Origin: Pseudanabaena galeata CCNP1313
GTDB taxonomy: Bacteria > Cyanobacteriota > Cyanobacteriia > Pseudanabaenales > Pseudanabaenaceae
Assembly (NCBI RefSeq): GCF_029910235.1
Contig: NZ_CP112874.1
Coordinates: 3,348,001 to 3,412,000, forward strand
Direction of reading: 5' to 3'
DNA length: 64,000 nt
This document shows positions 33,226 through 41,687 of the stretch, piece by piece. The position numbers were made by a program, and so were the translations under genes. The notes under the pieces were generated by a model. It was not told the origin of the DNA, searched no databases, and saw only the letters and a program-made list of their open reading frames with translations. How positions within the stretch are numbered: the stretch's first letter is position 1; every line of letters begins with the position of its first letter.

Positions 33226-33696
33226 TTACTTTTCTATTGATTCTTTCATCAGTTCTTCTGCTGAAAGTTTATTTAGCCAATTAGTTAGAAAAAAGTTGCC
33301 AAGAATTATTGCAGAAATCAGAGCATGAAATAATTGACCGTATGGCATATCGATCGCACTAACCGCAACTAAAGTATTTACAACCAAGAAAATGGCATTC
33401 ACTGCTAAAACCGTAATTACAAGTTCAAGCCTGATTTTTTTGAGAAGCATTAAAATCACAGTAAATAGCCCAGGAATTAGCCCCAAGGATGTGTACCCAT
33501 GCAGGATACGCATAGATGCATCAGAGTGGGTATGAATAAAAGCCGCTGCCATTAAATTGAGAGGGATCATTGAGCTAGGAGAAGGTCCAAACAAAGGACG
33601 CAGAGATCCGTTATACCAAAGGAGTGCTTTGAGCAAACCTTGCTGACTATCCTCGATTCCTACTTTTGCAACTGGTAATTTAAACAGCTTAAACAT
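33226..33696 (-). CDS. Unknown integral membrane protein
   Basis: 156 residues. A polar ~40-residue N-terminus (KVGIEDSQQGLLKALLWYNG) leads into about four membrane helices (MIPLNLMAAAFIHTH, YTSLGLIPGLFTVILMLL, LVITVLAVNAIFLVVNTLVA, QLFHALISAIILGNFFLTNW). No family is recognised. Single gene between the sbtA spacer and a repeat-rich spacer; no regulatory clue. Confidence 0.7.
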   Translation of the reverse strand: MFKLFKLPVAKVGIEDSQQGLLKALLWYNGSLRPLFGPSPSSMIPLNLMAAAFIHTHSDASMRILHGYTSLGLIPGLFTVILMLLKKIRLELVITVLAVNAIFLVVNTLVAVSAIDMPYGQLFHALISAIILGNFFLTNWLNKLSAEELMKESIEK

Positions 33697-33885
33697 TTTT
33701 TCGTTTTATAGAGAAAGCTTTAATTCTTGTATTTCGGTCAAGTATCTCGGTCAAGGTTCACTAATTCATAATATATATTTAATCAATTTTTGGGATTTTT
33801 TAGTCAAAAAATGAAGACTGTTTCAAAATGTTGCAAAAATGTTAATTAGGATAAAGGAAACTTCGTATTTTTTATTCTGTTACGC

Positions 33886-33978
33886 CAAAACACAAAATGG
33901 CTACGCCATTTTGTGTTTTGAAACCCTTACTGGATTTGGTTTTTAATTCACAAAAGCGTAACGACACTTTTGTGAATT
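33886..33978. repeat. CAAAACACAAAATGG family element (copy 2, complete)
   Basis: Hairpin CAAAACACAAAATGG-CTACG-complement (33886-33920), then the linker AAACCCTTACTGGATTTGGT plus TTTT, then hairpin AATTCACAAAAGCG...CACTTTTGTGAATT (33945-33978). The same two-hairpin layout appears at 54281-54383 in inverse orientation. 33697-33885 holds nothing distinct. Confidence 0.8.
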
Positions 33979-34010
33979 GGTATTACGCTAATTTTTTAGG
34001 AGCCTAACAA

Positions 34011-34712
34011 ATGTCAGCGATCGCCCCTCCCCCAATCAAACAACAAACAAAACCAGAAGATTCAATATCCCAGCCACTCATCACTGATCAGTGGATTAGC
34101 GCTACATGGGAAGAGTTTGTGCAGATTCTCGAAAATCCTCTATATGAAGAATCTCGCTGCTACTACGACAAAAATCAAATTAAGCAAATGAGGATTGAAA
34201 CTATGCCTGTGGGGTCTGAACACGCTGATGACAATACACTGATAATCTTTGCAATTAGCTTGTACTGTACATTAAAAAATATTCCTGCTAGAGGCTTAAC
34301 CAATTGTAGTTATGTCAAAACAGGAGTTCAAGGCTGTCAGCCAGATATCTCCTACTACATCGGTGAAATCGCAGCCCTCGCCCCTCGTAGTAGTTCTATT
34401 GTTAGCCTTGATGAATCGCCTGTACCGAATTTGGTAATTGAAATCTCTAGCTCCACCATCAACGATGATTTAGGTAAGAAGCGATTACTTTATGAACAAC
34501 TGGGGACTAGTGAATATTGGGTAGTTGATGTCCAAGAGGTGAAAATTATTGCTTTAGAAATGCTAGAGAATGGTGGCAGTCGGCAAATTACCGTATCAAA
34601 ATTGTTAGGTGGATTAGCGATCGCTGATCTCGAAGCCGCCCTAAAACTTAGTCGCGAAAAATCTCAATCAGAAGTTGGGGCATGGATCTTACAAAAATAT
34701 AGCGATCGCTAA
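34011..34712 (+). CDS. Uma2 family putative endonuclease, paralogue 3
   Basis: 233 residues. Core motifs GCQPDISYYIGE and PNLVIEISSSTINDDLGKK, then RLLYEQLGTSEYWVVDVQEV. N-terminal TWEEFVQILENPLYEESRCYY is a common Uma2 opening. Shine-Dalgarno AGGAG 9 bp upstream. Ended by a long palindrome. Confidence 0.87.
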   Translation: MSAIAPPPIKQQTKPEDSISQPLITDQWISATWEEFVQILENPLYEESRCYYDKNQIKQMRIETMPVGSEHADDNTLIIFAISLYCTLKNIPARGLTNCSYVKTGVQGCQPDISYYIGEIAALAPRSSSIVSLDESPVPNLVIEISSSTINDDLGKKRLLYEQLGTSEYWVVDVQEVKIIALEMLENGGSRQITVSKLLGGLAIADLEAALKLSREKSQSEVGAWILQKYSDR

Positions 34713-34719
34713 ACAGTAC

Positions 34720-34776
34720 CTAAACCCCTAAGAGGAGAAGCGGCGCAAAGCGCCGCTTCTCCTCTTAGGGGTTTAG
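34720..34776. terminator. Perfect palindrome after Uma2 paralogue 3
   Basis: CTAAACCCCTAAGAGGAGAA... with CGGCG-CAAAG-CGCCG centre; 26-bp perfect stem, 8 bp after the stop codon. Confidence 0.65.
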
Positions 34777-34929
34777 AGAGATACGATATCTAAAAGTTTA
34801 GATACGTATTTGAAAGCAGACGTTATACTATGTTTAGACATTAAGCTACATGCTATTTTTTGATTTAGTTGCTTGACAACTTTTTCATTAAATACACAGC
34901 GAACTCTACAAACATTCATAGTTGGAAAA

Positions 34930-35547
34930 ATGAGCGAACCAACTCCCTACGAAAAACTAGGAGTCAATGACGAAGCCTCCTTTGAAGAAGTGCGCGATGC
35001 ACGCGATCGCCTATTGCGCGAATATGAGGGAGACGAGTCGCAACAAGAAGTGATCGAGGTTGCTTACGATGCCATCCTTATGGATCGTTTACGCGCCCGC
35101 AAAGAAGGCAAGATCGCTGTACCCGATCGCATCCGCTATCCCGAACGGCTGTCTACAGCGATCCCTGCTGCGATGCAAAACAATACGCAGCGACGCGCCC
35201 CATCTTGGTTGTCGAGGCTATTAGACACCCCAAGCCAAAAAGATATTTATATTTCGTTGGGAATTTTTACGGGACTGGGTGCAGTAAGCTTTTTTGTTCC
35301 CGCAGCTACTACATGGTTATCCTTTGGGTTAATTGCTAGTGTTTATTTGCTAACCCGCAAAGAAAATCGCTTTGGACGAGCTTTGCTAATATCCCTATCA
35401 GGAATTACGATCGGTGTCATATTGGCAGCCTTGACTAATCAAGTTTTATTATTGTCCCGTGTGGTCAGCGATGGATTTTTTCCTAGCTCGATCCAAATGG
35501 TGATTATTTTGTTGGTAATGTGGCTCCATGCTTGTTTCTTGAGGTAA
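34930..35547 (+). CDS. CPP1-like J-like membrane protein (DUF3353)
   Basis: About 205 residues from ATG 34930 (MSEPTPYEKLGVNDEASFEE). A degenerate J-domain-like head lacks the HPD motif (residues ~5-65: YEKLGV..EVRDARDRLL). Four C-terminal membrane helices follow (YISLGIFTGLGAVSFF, TWLSFGLIASVYLLT, ALLISLSGITIGVILAAL, MVIILLVMWLHACF). The plant homologue CPP1 stabilises protochlorophyllide oxidoreductase in the chloroplast. GTTGGAAAA precedes this start; the earlier ATG at 34873 adds a nonconserved stretch. Confidence 0.87.
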   Translation: MSEPTPYEKLGVNDEASFEEVRDARDRLLREYEGDESQQEVIEVAYDAILMDRLRARKEGKIAVPDRIRYPERLSTAIPAAMQNNTQRRAPSWLSRLLDTPSQKDIYISLGIFTGLGAVSFFVPAATTWLSFGLIASVYLLTRKENRFGRALLISLSGITIGVILAALTNQVLLLSRVVSDGFFPSSIQMVIILLVMWLHACFLR

Positions 35548-35558
35548 GGCTGTTAGCT

Positions 35559-35715
35559 TTTAGCGATTAGCTGTTAGCTTTTTAGAGTGCTTTGCACTCT
35601 TGATAAACTCAAATATATTTTAAAAGCCTCGCTTTGCGAGGCTTTTAAAATATATTTGGAAAAGCTAACAGCTAATAGCTAACAGCTAATTGCTAATCGC
35701 TAAAAGCTAAAAGCC
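35559..35715. repeat. AGCTAACAGCTAAT simple-repeat block with central palindrome
   Basis: GGCTGTTAGCTTTTAGCGAT on the left is answered on the right by several tandem copies of AGCTAACAGCTAAT / GCTAAAAGC. Inside lie AGAGTGC-TTT-GCACTCT (35584-35600) and a perfect 23-bp stem at 35610-35658 (CAAATATATTTTAAAAGCCT...). It fills the spacer between the CPP1-like gene and nadE. Confidence 0.75.
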
Positions 35716-35741
35716 AATAATTTCAAACCCATAAAATAAAT

Positions 35742-37448
35742 ATGCCCCCTGCAATTTTTGGGATCGCCCAGCTTAATCCAGTAATTGGCGATTTAGTCGG
35801 TAATAGCGATCGCCTATTGGTTGCTATACAGAAATTAGCTGAACAAGGTGTGCAACTAGTACTCACACCAGAGCTATCGATCTGTGGCTATCCACCTCGC
35901 GATCTGTTGATGCATCGGCAATTTGTGAGTGATATGGAAGCAGCGATCGCGGATCTTGCTCGTAAACTTCCTCCTGATGTTGCGGTATTAGTGGGCATGG
36001 TGTCTGTCAATCCCCATGCTAGTCAATCAGGTGGGAAACCATTATTTAATAGCGCCGCTTTGCTTCAGGGGGGTGAAGTAAGACAGATTTTTCATAAGCG
36101 ATTATTACCAACCTATGACGTATTTGATGAAGATCGCTATTTTGCCGTGGGCAAGGGGAGTCAAGTTTTTACACTCCATCTCAAAGATGGAACATCACTA
36201 AGAATTGGGGTGACCATCTGCGAAGATATTTGGAACGATGAGAAGTTTTGGGGCAAACGGAACTATGCCGACGATCCTGTTGCGGAACTCGCGCAAAATC
36301 ATCAACTCGATTTGTTGCTCAATTTATCGGCTTCACCCTATGCGGTGGGCAAACAGAATTTACGTGAGTCGATGTTAAGCCATAGTGCGATTATGCATAA
36401 CTTGCCATTGATTTATGCCAATCAGGTGGGGGCAAATGACGACTTGATTTTTGATGGGCGGAGTATGGCTTTTGATCGTAGTGGCAAAATCATAGCTCGT
36501 GGGAAGGGCTTTGAAGAGGATTTACTGGTCATTAATTTAGATGATGAGCTAAATCTGACTGCATCTGGATATGAAAGTGATGATGCAGAAATTTTTGCGG
36601 CTTTAGTGCTGGGTGTACGTGACTATGTGCAGAAATGTCGATTTCGTCAAGTGGTGATTGGGTTGAGTGGGGGTATTGATTCTGCGCTTGTGGCGGCGAT
36701 CGCTGCCGAGGCGATCGGCAAAGAGAATGTATTGGGTGTGTTGATGCCTTCGCCCTATAGTTCTACGCATTCGATTACCGATGCGATCGCCTTAGTAGAT
36801 AATTTAGGAATCTCTATGCAAACCATTCCGATTGCGCCAATGATGGAAGCATTTGATACTAGTCTAGCTAATCTCTTTACAGGAAAGTCTAGTGATGTGA
36901 CTGAAGAGAATTTGCAGTCAAGAATTCGTGGCAGTTTGCTAATGGCAATCTCGAATAAGTTTGGACATTTGCTGCTCTCTACAGGGAATAAATCGGAAGT
37001 TTCGGTTGGTTACTGTACTCTCTATGGTGATATGAATGGTGGACTTGCAGCGATCGCTGATGTCCCTAAAACCAGAGTGTTTTCTATCTGTGAATGGTTG
37101 AATCGGACTAATTCTCTTCTATCAATTAAGCAAGGGACGACGGAAGTGATTCCTGTGAATATTATTACTAAGCCTCCCAGTGCTGAACTTAAGCCCGATC
37201 AACTCGATCAAGATTCACTGCCTCCCTACGATATTCTTGATGATATTCTGCATAAACTAATTAATCAACATCTTTCAGCTTCCGAAATTATTGCTACAGG
37301 ACATGAACAAGCGATCGTTGATCGCGTAGTTCGTCTTGTCAAAATCGCTGAATTCAAACGTCGCCAAGCTGCTCCAGGATTGAGAATAACCGATCGCGCT
37401 TTTGGTTCTGGCTGGAGAATGCCGATCGCCAGTAAGGTGACTCCATAA
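35742..37448 (+). CDS. nadE: Glutamine-dependent NAD+ synthetase
   Basis: 568 residues, two domains. An N-terminal nitrilase-type amidase (~1-270: Glu in LTPELSICGYPPRDLL, Lys in FHKRLLPTYDVFDE, Cys in GVTICEDIWND) supplies ammonia. A C-terminal NAD synthase (~290-568) has the P-loop VIGLSGGIDSALVAAIAAEA, then STGNKSEVSVGYCTLYGD. Last step of NAD synthesis. Single gene; the convergent trypco1-like gene follows 30 bp later. Confidence 0.96.
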   Translation: MPPAIFGIAQLNPVIGDLVGNSDRLLVAIQKLAEQGVQLVLTPELSICGYPPRDLLMHRQFVSDMEAAIADLARKLPPDVAVLVGMVSVNPHASQSGGKPLFNSAALLQGGEVRQIFHKRLLPTYDVFDEDRYFAVGKGSQVFTLHLKDGTSLRIGVTICEDIWNDEKFWGKRNYADDPVAELAQNHQLDLLLNLSASPYAVGKQNLRESMLSHSAIMHNLPLIYANQVGANDDLIFDGRSMAFDRSGKIIARGKGFEEDLLVINLDDELNLTASGYESDDAEIFAALVLGVRDYVQKCRFRQVVIGLSGGIDSALVAAIAAEAIGKENVLGVLMPSPYSSTHSITDAIALVDNLGISMQTIPIAPMMEAFDTSLANLFTGKSSDVTEENLQSRIRGSLLMAISNKFGHLLLSTGNKSEVSVGYCTLYGDMNGGLAAIADVPKTRVFSICEWLNRTNSLLSIKQGTTEVIPVNIITKPPSAELKPDQLDQDSLPPYDILDDILHKLINQHLSASEIIATGHEQAIVDRVVRLVKIAEFKRRQAAPGLRITDRAFGSGWRMPIASKVTP

Positions 37449-37477
37449 ATAAGAATGTATGTATAGCTAGTAGAAGT

Positions 37478-37819
37478 TTATTTTGGTGGGAATTTACATT
37501 TGACTGAAATCTCAAAGTTGCTTTCGGCTGAGGCTTTGGTAAGAATGGGAATGCCTGCTTCACCACTAATTTTTAAACCGAATTTGAGGTTGACTTCTTC
37601 GACTTGGGCATCACCGAGATTTTTGAATGCGCCGATCGCATATTTGGTATAGAAGCGAATGGTTTCATGAATTTCTTGCAGGTTTTTGATCGCATCTTCT
37701 TTGATGCCATAGGATTCGCGATCGCTATCTGACTCTACTGGCTGATCATCTTCGGATTCAGAGATTGCTATCTCAAGAATTTCGCCGTCTTCCTGTTCGA
37801 TATAAATTTTGTGAGCCAT
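37478..37819 (-). CDS. Trypsin-co-occurring domain 1 (trypco1/CU044_2847-like) protein
   Basis: 113 residues. An acidic N-terminal half is followed by a helix (IKNLQEIHETIRFYTKYAIG) and the signature strand pair EEVNLKFGLKISGEAGIPIL then SAESNFEISVKCKF. That VEEVxLxFGxKxSxEAG...A.SxxNFxIxV pattern is how I know trypco1, a small domain encoded beside trypsin, caspase and STAND NTPase effectors in bacterial conflict systems. It is divergent from the caspase/nSTAND1 gene, with starts 79 bp apart, so the two may share a promoter region and function. Confidence 0.78.
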   Translation of the reverse strand: MAHKIYIEQEDGEILEIAISESEDDQPVESDSDRESYGIKEDAIKNLQEIHETIRFYTKYAIGAFKNLGDAQVEEVNLKFGLKISGEAGIPILTKASAESNFEISVKCKFPPK

Positions 37820-37898
37820 AGCAATTGTTACTACTATTTTGTGAGATTTGCCTGTATTCTAGTTGCACAAGGTCGCGATCGCAACAAATCAGTAAGTT

Positions 37899-40769
37899 AT
37901 GGCTAGATATGCGCTAGTAGTAGGTATTTCTGAATATAAGCATTTACCATCGCCGCTTAGTAAAACCTTGGGGGATGCGGAGGCAGTAGCGAACTTGCTG
38001 CGATCGCATGGTGATTTTCAAGAAGTAACTTTGCTGAATACGCCCAAATTGCTTAAGGCGGATTTGTTTGCTCGGTTAAATCGGTTGTTAAGCGAACAGG
38101 CGACGGGTAGCGAAGTTTTGATTTATTACACGGGGCATGGGGTACTGGTTGAAGATTGTGGCGTGAAACAGGGATATTTAGCGCCTTCGGATTGTAAAGC
38201 AACGAAGGAAAGCGTAACTGATGGGATTCCCTTTGCGGGTTTGAATAATTTAATTGCGCGATCGCCTTTGAGTAGTTTGGTGATGTTTTTGGATTGCTGT
38301 CATAGTGGGGCTTTGCTCCAAGCGATCGCGGAGAGTTTTACGGCTTTTAACAAGACAGATAAGGATTATTTGCTGATTTCGGCTTGTCGAGATTTTGAAC
38401 AAGCGGCAGCGATGAAAAAGGAAGCCCATAGTATTTTTACAGGGGCTTTGCTAGAGGCTTTGTCGGAATCGCGCCAAAATGATGAGGGCAAAATTAATTC
38501 GGGTAGTTTGTTTGGGTTTATTTCTGATCGCCTAAAGCAAAAACAACAGGAACCGAGGCAACTGGGCTATGGTCGAGCGATGGAGATCGTCAATTATCGA
38601 CAGGTTGCACCGAAAAAAATCACAGAGGATGTTTGTCCTTATGTGGGGTTAGAGGCTTTTACGAAGGAGACTGCCAAATTTTTTAAGGGACGCGATCGCT
38701 TTGTGCGGTTGTTATTACAAAAAATAACTGAATCGAGCTTTGTACCTGTGATTGGGGCTTCGGGGAGTGGTAAATCATCGCTGGTGAGGGCGGGGCTGAT
38801 TTCAGCATTAGAAGCGCAGGGAAATTGGTTGATTTTGCCACCTATTAAAGCTGGGGACTCGCCGCTTATGCCTGTTGCCGAAATTAGTCGGGTATTGACA
38901 CAACTTTGTCAAAGAGCAGATAGCAAACTGGAAATTAGCAAACAAATCGCATCGGGAAATTTAGAAGCGGCGATCGCTTGTCTATCCGAACAAAAAAAGA
39001 TTTTGCTGGTGGTCGATCAGTTTGAGGAAGTATTTACAGTTTGTCCTGCGGAAAAGGAAGCAGAACGTCAGCAATTTATCGATTTGTTGGTGGGGATTAC
39101 GCAGTATCCTGATTCGCGGTTGCGGGTGGTGACGACGATGCGGGCGGATTTCTTTGAGAATTGTCTAGGCTATCGTGGTTTAGGGGAGGTGATTCAAGAG
39201 CATCAGTTGTTGTTGTTGCCGATGAATGAGGAGGAGTTAAAAGAGGCGATCTCGGCTCCTGCTGAAGTTGGACAATATAAACTAGGTGAGGGCTTGTTAC
39301 CTGCGATTTTGCGCGATGTGCGTGACGAGAAGAATGTGCTGCCTTTGCTGGAGTTTGCGCTGACGCAGCTATGGGAAAATCGCGAAAAGCGACGATTTAC
39401 TTTTGCGATCTATGACAAGTTGGGTGGGGTGATGGGAGCATTGAATCAACACGCTAATTCTGTTTTTGATGCGCTGAAACCGCAGGAGCAGGACTGGGCA
39501 AAGCGGATTTGTTTGATGTTAGTGCGGACTGGTCTGGGTGAAAGGGATACGCGCCAACGCCGAACTAAGGGGGAACTTACGACACTTGCGAAAGATGGCG
39601 ATCTGCAAGATTTTCAGGTGGCGCTGGAGCAGTTGGTGTTGGGGAGACTGTTGGTAACGGGTAAGGATGGCGATGGTGAGGCTTGGGTGGATATGGCGCA
39701 TGAGGCGCTGATGGAGAAATGGAGCTATTTTGCGAAGTGGCGCGAAGAAAAACGTGATGTATTGCGGTTGGTAAATCGGATTAGGGATGCTTTTGAGGAA
39801 TGCGATCGCGCGTTGGATCGGGATAAGTTTTTGTTGCCTGAAGGTGTGGTTGCTCAAATCGAGGAAGTGGAAGCTGCGATCGCTGACTACCTCACGCCTG
39901 AACAACAGGAATTTGTGCAGCGCAATCGTTATAAATATAAGCCTTGGCTTGATCCAAGGAATTTACCTGAAATGGTGGATATTCCTAGCGGTACGTTTTG
40001 GATGGGTTCGCCTGAAGGGAAAGGTAATAAGAATGAAAAGCCCTACCATCAAGTTACGGTAAAAGCCTTTCAGATGGGCAAGTATCCTGTCACACAGGCG
40101 CAATGGCGGGCGGTGGCGATGTCGCCCAAGGTCGAGATTGATTTGAGTCCAAATCCTGCTTATCATCGCGGTGAAGATAAACCTGTGGAACAAATAACTT
40201 GGTACGAAGCGCAGGAGTTTTGTGCGCGGTTATCACAACTCACAGGAGAGAACTATCGCTTGCCTAGTGAAGCGGAATGGGAATATGCCTGTCGTGCAGG
40301 GGCAAGTGAATATACAGAATATAGCTTTGGTGATGATGCTAGCCAGTTAGATAACTATGGCTGGTATGGCAATAATAGCGGTGATCGCGCGATCGATGCC
40401 GATCAGATCTGGAAAGATGTGAATCAAGATGTTAATCGATATTCTGAACGAATAAGGCAAAATAATTGTGGTACGCATCCTGTCGGACTGAAACCAGCTA
40501 ATGCTTGGGGACTTTACGATCTGCATGGCAATGTTTGGGAATGGTGCGCTGATGATTGGCATGACAGTTACGAAGGAGCGCCAATTGATGCACAGATTTG
40601 GGTAAAGCATATTAAGAATCATGAAGACGGCGGCGAAACAAAAAAACTGCTGCGCGGTGGTTCGTGGGACCTCATTGCTAGGGTTTGTCGGTCTGCGTCT
40701 CGTGACAGCAGCTTTGCGCGTAATCGGCACTACATCATCGGTTTTCGGGTTGTGTGTATTTTGCGGTGA
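37899..40769 (+). CDS. Caspase-like protease / nSTAND1 NTPase / FGE-sulfatase (CLec) fusion, DGR-type variable C-terminus
   Basis: 956 residues. (1) Metacaspase-like peptidase ~1-225 with catalytic His80 (YYTGHGV) and Cys134 (FLDCCHSG). (2) STAND-type NTPase ~242-600, starting PYVGLEAFTKETAKFFKGRD, Walker A GASGSGKSSLVRAG near 285 and Walker B LLVVDQFEEVF near 370. (3) Formylglycine-generating-enzyme-like domain ~689-956 (IPSGTFWMGSPEG, RLPSEAEWEYACRAG, LHGNVWEWCADDW, LLRGGSW). The end of domain 3 has the layout of a diversity-generating retroelement target (see 40645). Probable signal-activated suicide or conflict effector: the CLec-fold end senses, the NTPase switches, the caspase cuts. Divergent from trypco1. 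No signal peptide. Confidence 0.9.
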   Translation: MARYALVVGISEYKHLPSPLSKTLGDAEAVANLLRSHGDFQEVTLLNTPKLLKADLFARLNRLLSEQATGSEVLIYYTGHGVLVEDCGVKQGYLAPSDCKATKESVTDGIPFAGLNNLIARSPLSSLVMFLDCCHSGALLQAIAESFTAFNKTDKDYLLISACRDFEQAAAMKKEAHSIFTGALLEALSESRQNDEGKINSGSLFGFISDRLKQKQQEPRQLGYGRAMEIVNYRQVAPKKITEDVCPYVGLEAFTKETAKFFKGRDRFVRLLLQKITESSFVPVIGASGSGKSSLVRAGLISALEAQGNWLILPPIKAGDSPLMPVAEISRVLTQLCQRADSKLEISKQIASGNLEAAIACLSEQKKILLVVDQFEEVFTVCPAEKEAERQQFIDLLVGITQYPDSRLRVVTTMRADFFENCLGYRGLGEVIQEHQLLLLPMNEEELKEAISAPAEVGQYKLGEGLLPAILRDVRDEKNVLPLLEFALTQLWENREKRRFTFAIYDKLGGVMGALNQHANSVFDALKPQEQDWAKRICLMLVRTGLGERDTRQRRTKGELTTLAKDGDLQDFQVALEQLVLGRLLVTGKDGDGEAWVDMAHEALMEKWSYFAKWREEKRDVLRLVNRIRDAFEECDRALDRDKFLLPEGVVAQIEEVEAAIADYLTPEQQEFVQRNRYKYKPWLDPRNLPEMVDIPSGTFWMGSPEGKGNKNEKPYHQVTVKAFQMGKYPVTQAQWRAVAMSPKVEIDLSPNPAYHRGEDKPVEQITWYEAQEFCARLSQLTGENYRLPSEAEWEYACRAGASEYTEYSFGDDASQLDNYGWYGNNSGDRAIDADQIWKDVNQDVNRYSERIRQNNCGTHPVGLKPANAWGLYDLHGNVWEWCADDWHDSYEGAPIDAQIWVKHIKNHEDGGETKKLLRGGSWDLIARVCRSASRDSSFARNRHYIIGFRVVCILR
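40645..40769 (+). other. Putative DGR variable region (VR) and IMH-like 3' end
   Basis: Codons 921-955 of the caspase/FGE fusion. After GGT TCG TGG come GAC CTC ATT GCT AGG; later CGT GAC AGC AGC TTT, and CGG CAC TAC ATC. In DGR targets of this type these codons derive from AAC/AAT in the template by A-to-N change. Here nearly all of them are N-N-C/T and differ from AAC/AAT only at positions 1 and 2. The invariant tail ATCGGTTTTCGGGTTGTGTG (40737-40756) is where the unmutated initiation sequence would be. No template repeat or reverse transcriptase is in the window. Confidence 0.6.
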
Positions 40770-40928
40770 GGACTCCCTTCTCTGTTCTTTTGCCTCAGCC
40801 CTTTGCACTTCTTCGTATTTATCTGCCCTTCTTTGATTAGTCCTTCGCCGTCAGGCGATCAAATTTTTTTTCAATCCTAAAATCCCGTAATGAAATTGGG
40901 AATTGCGCGGTCAAAAATTATTTGCGGT

Positions 40929-41620
40929 TCGCATAGAAGGGGCGAGCACGGGGGCATCGCCCCTACGGGTGAAATCATAAAATTTTATTCGCATTACATT
41001 CCATTTACCATTCAAAACAAAAATCGGTAGGGGCGATGCCCCCGTGCTCGCCCCGTTGTCGCAGATCACGACCATTTTTTTATACGACGATGGATTTGCG
41101 ATATGGGGGTAAATTGCGATCTATTTTGACCAATGACAATTATGCGATCGCCAAATCTATTAATGAAATTCGGGATTTTGCAGTCAAAAATTATTTGTGA
41201 TTCGCATAGAAGGGGCGAGCACGGGGGCATCGCCCCTACGGGTGAAATCATAAAATTTTATTCGCATTACATTCCATTTACCATTCAAAACAAAAATCGG
41301 TAGGGGCGATGCCCCCGTGCTCGCCCCTCTGTCGCAGATCACGACCATTTTTTTATACGGCGATAGATTTGCAATGTAGGGAAAAATTGCGATCAATTTT
41401 GACCAATGATGATTATGCGATCGCCAAATCCATCCATGAAAATTGGGGATTTTGCGGTCAACAATTATTTGCGGTTCGCATAGAAGGGGCGAGCACGGGG
41501 GCATCGCCCCTACGGGTAAAATCATAAAAATTATCGCCAGAACATTCCATTTACCATTCAAAACAAAAAATCGTAGGGGCGATGCCCCCGTGCTCGCCCC
41601 TCTTTCGCAGATCACAAACC
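40929..41620. repeat. Three tandem ~273-bp units with inverted GC-rich arms (REP/BIME-like array)
   Basis: The marker GCATAGAAGGGGCGAGCACG begins at 40931, 41204 and 41478 (periods 273 and 274). Each unit contains GGGGCGAGCACGGGGGCATC(GCCCCTAC) and, ~80 bp later, its reverse complement. The arms flank a TTCCATTTACCATTCAAAAC linker, and a HIP1-containing spacer completes the unit. The last unit ends at the RAYT gene. ORFs across the array are by-products of the repeats. 40770-40928 has no gene. Confidence 0.85.
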
Positions 41621-41687
41621 ATTTTGTATGCGGCGACAATTTACCAATGCGTTGATAAAATTGCGATCGCCGCAAAAAAATTGCACC

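Noticed and set aside
6832-34712. Three Uma2 genes as a defence island
   Set aside because: They are far apart, dissimilar, and the family is abundant in all cyanobacteria; no clustering with restriction or defence genes.
40929-41620. CRISPR array
   Set aside because: Unit length is 273-274 bp and the between-arm sequences are themselves repeated; no short direct repeats with unique spacers and no cas genes are present.
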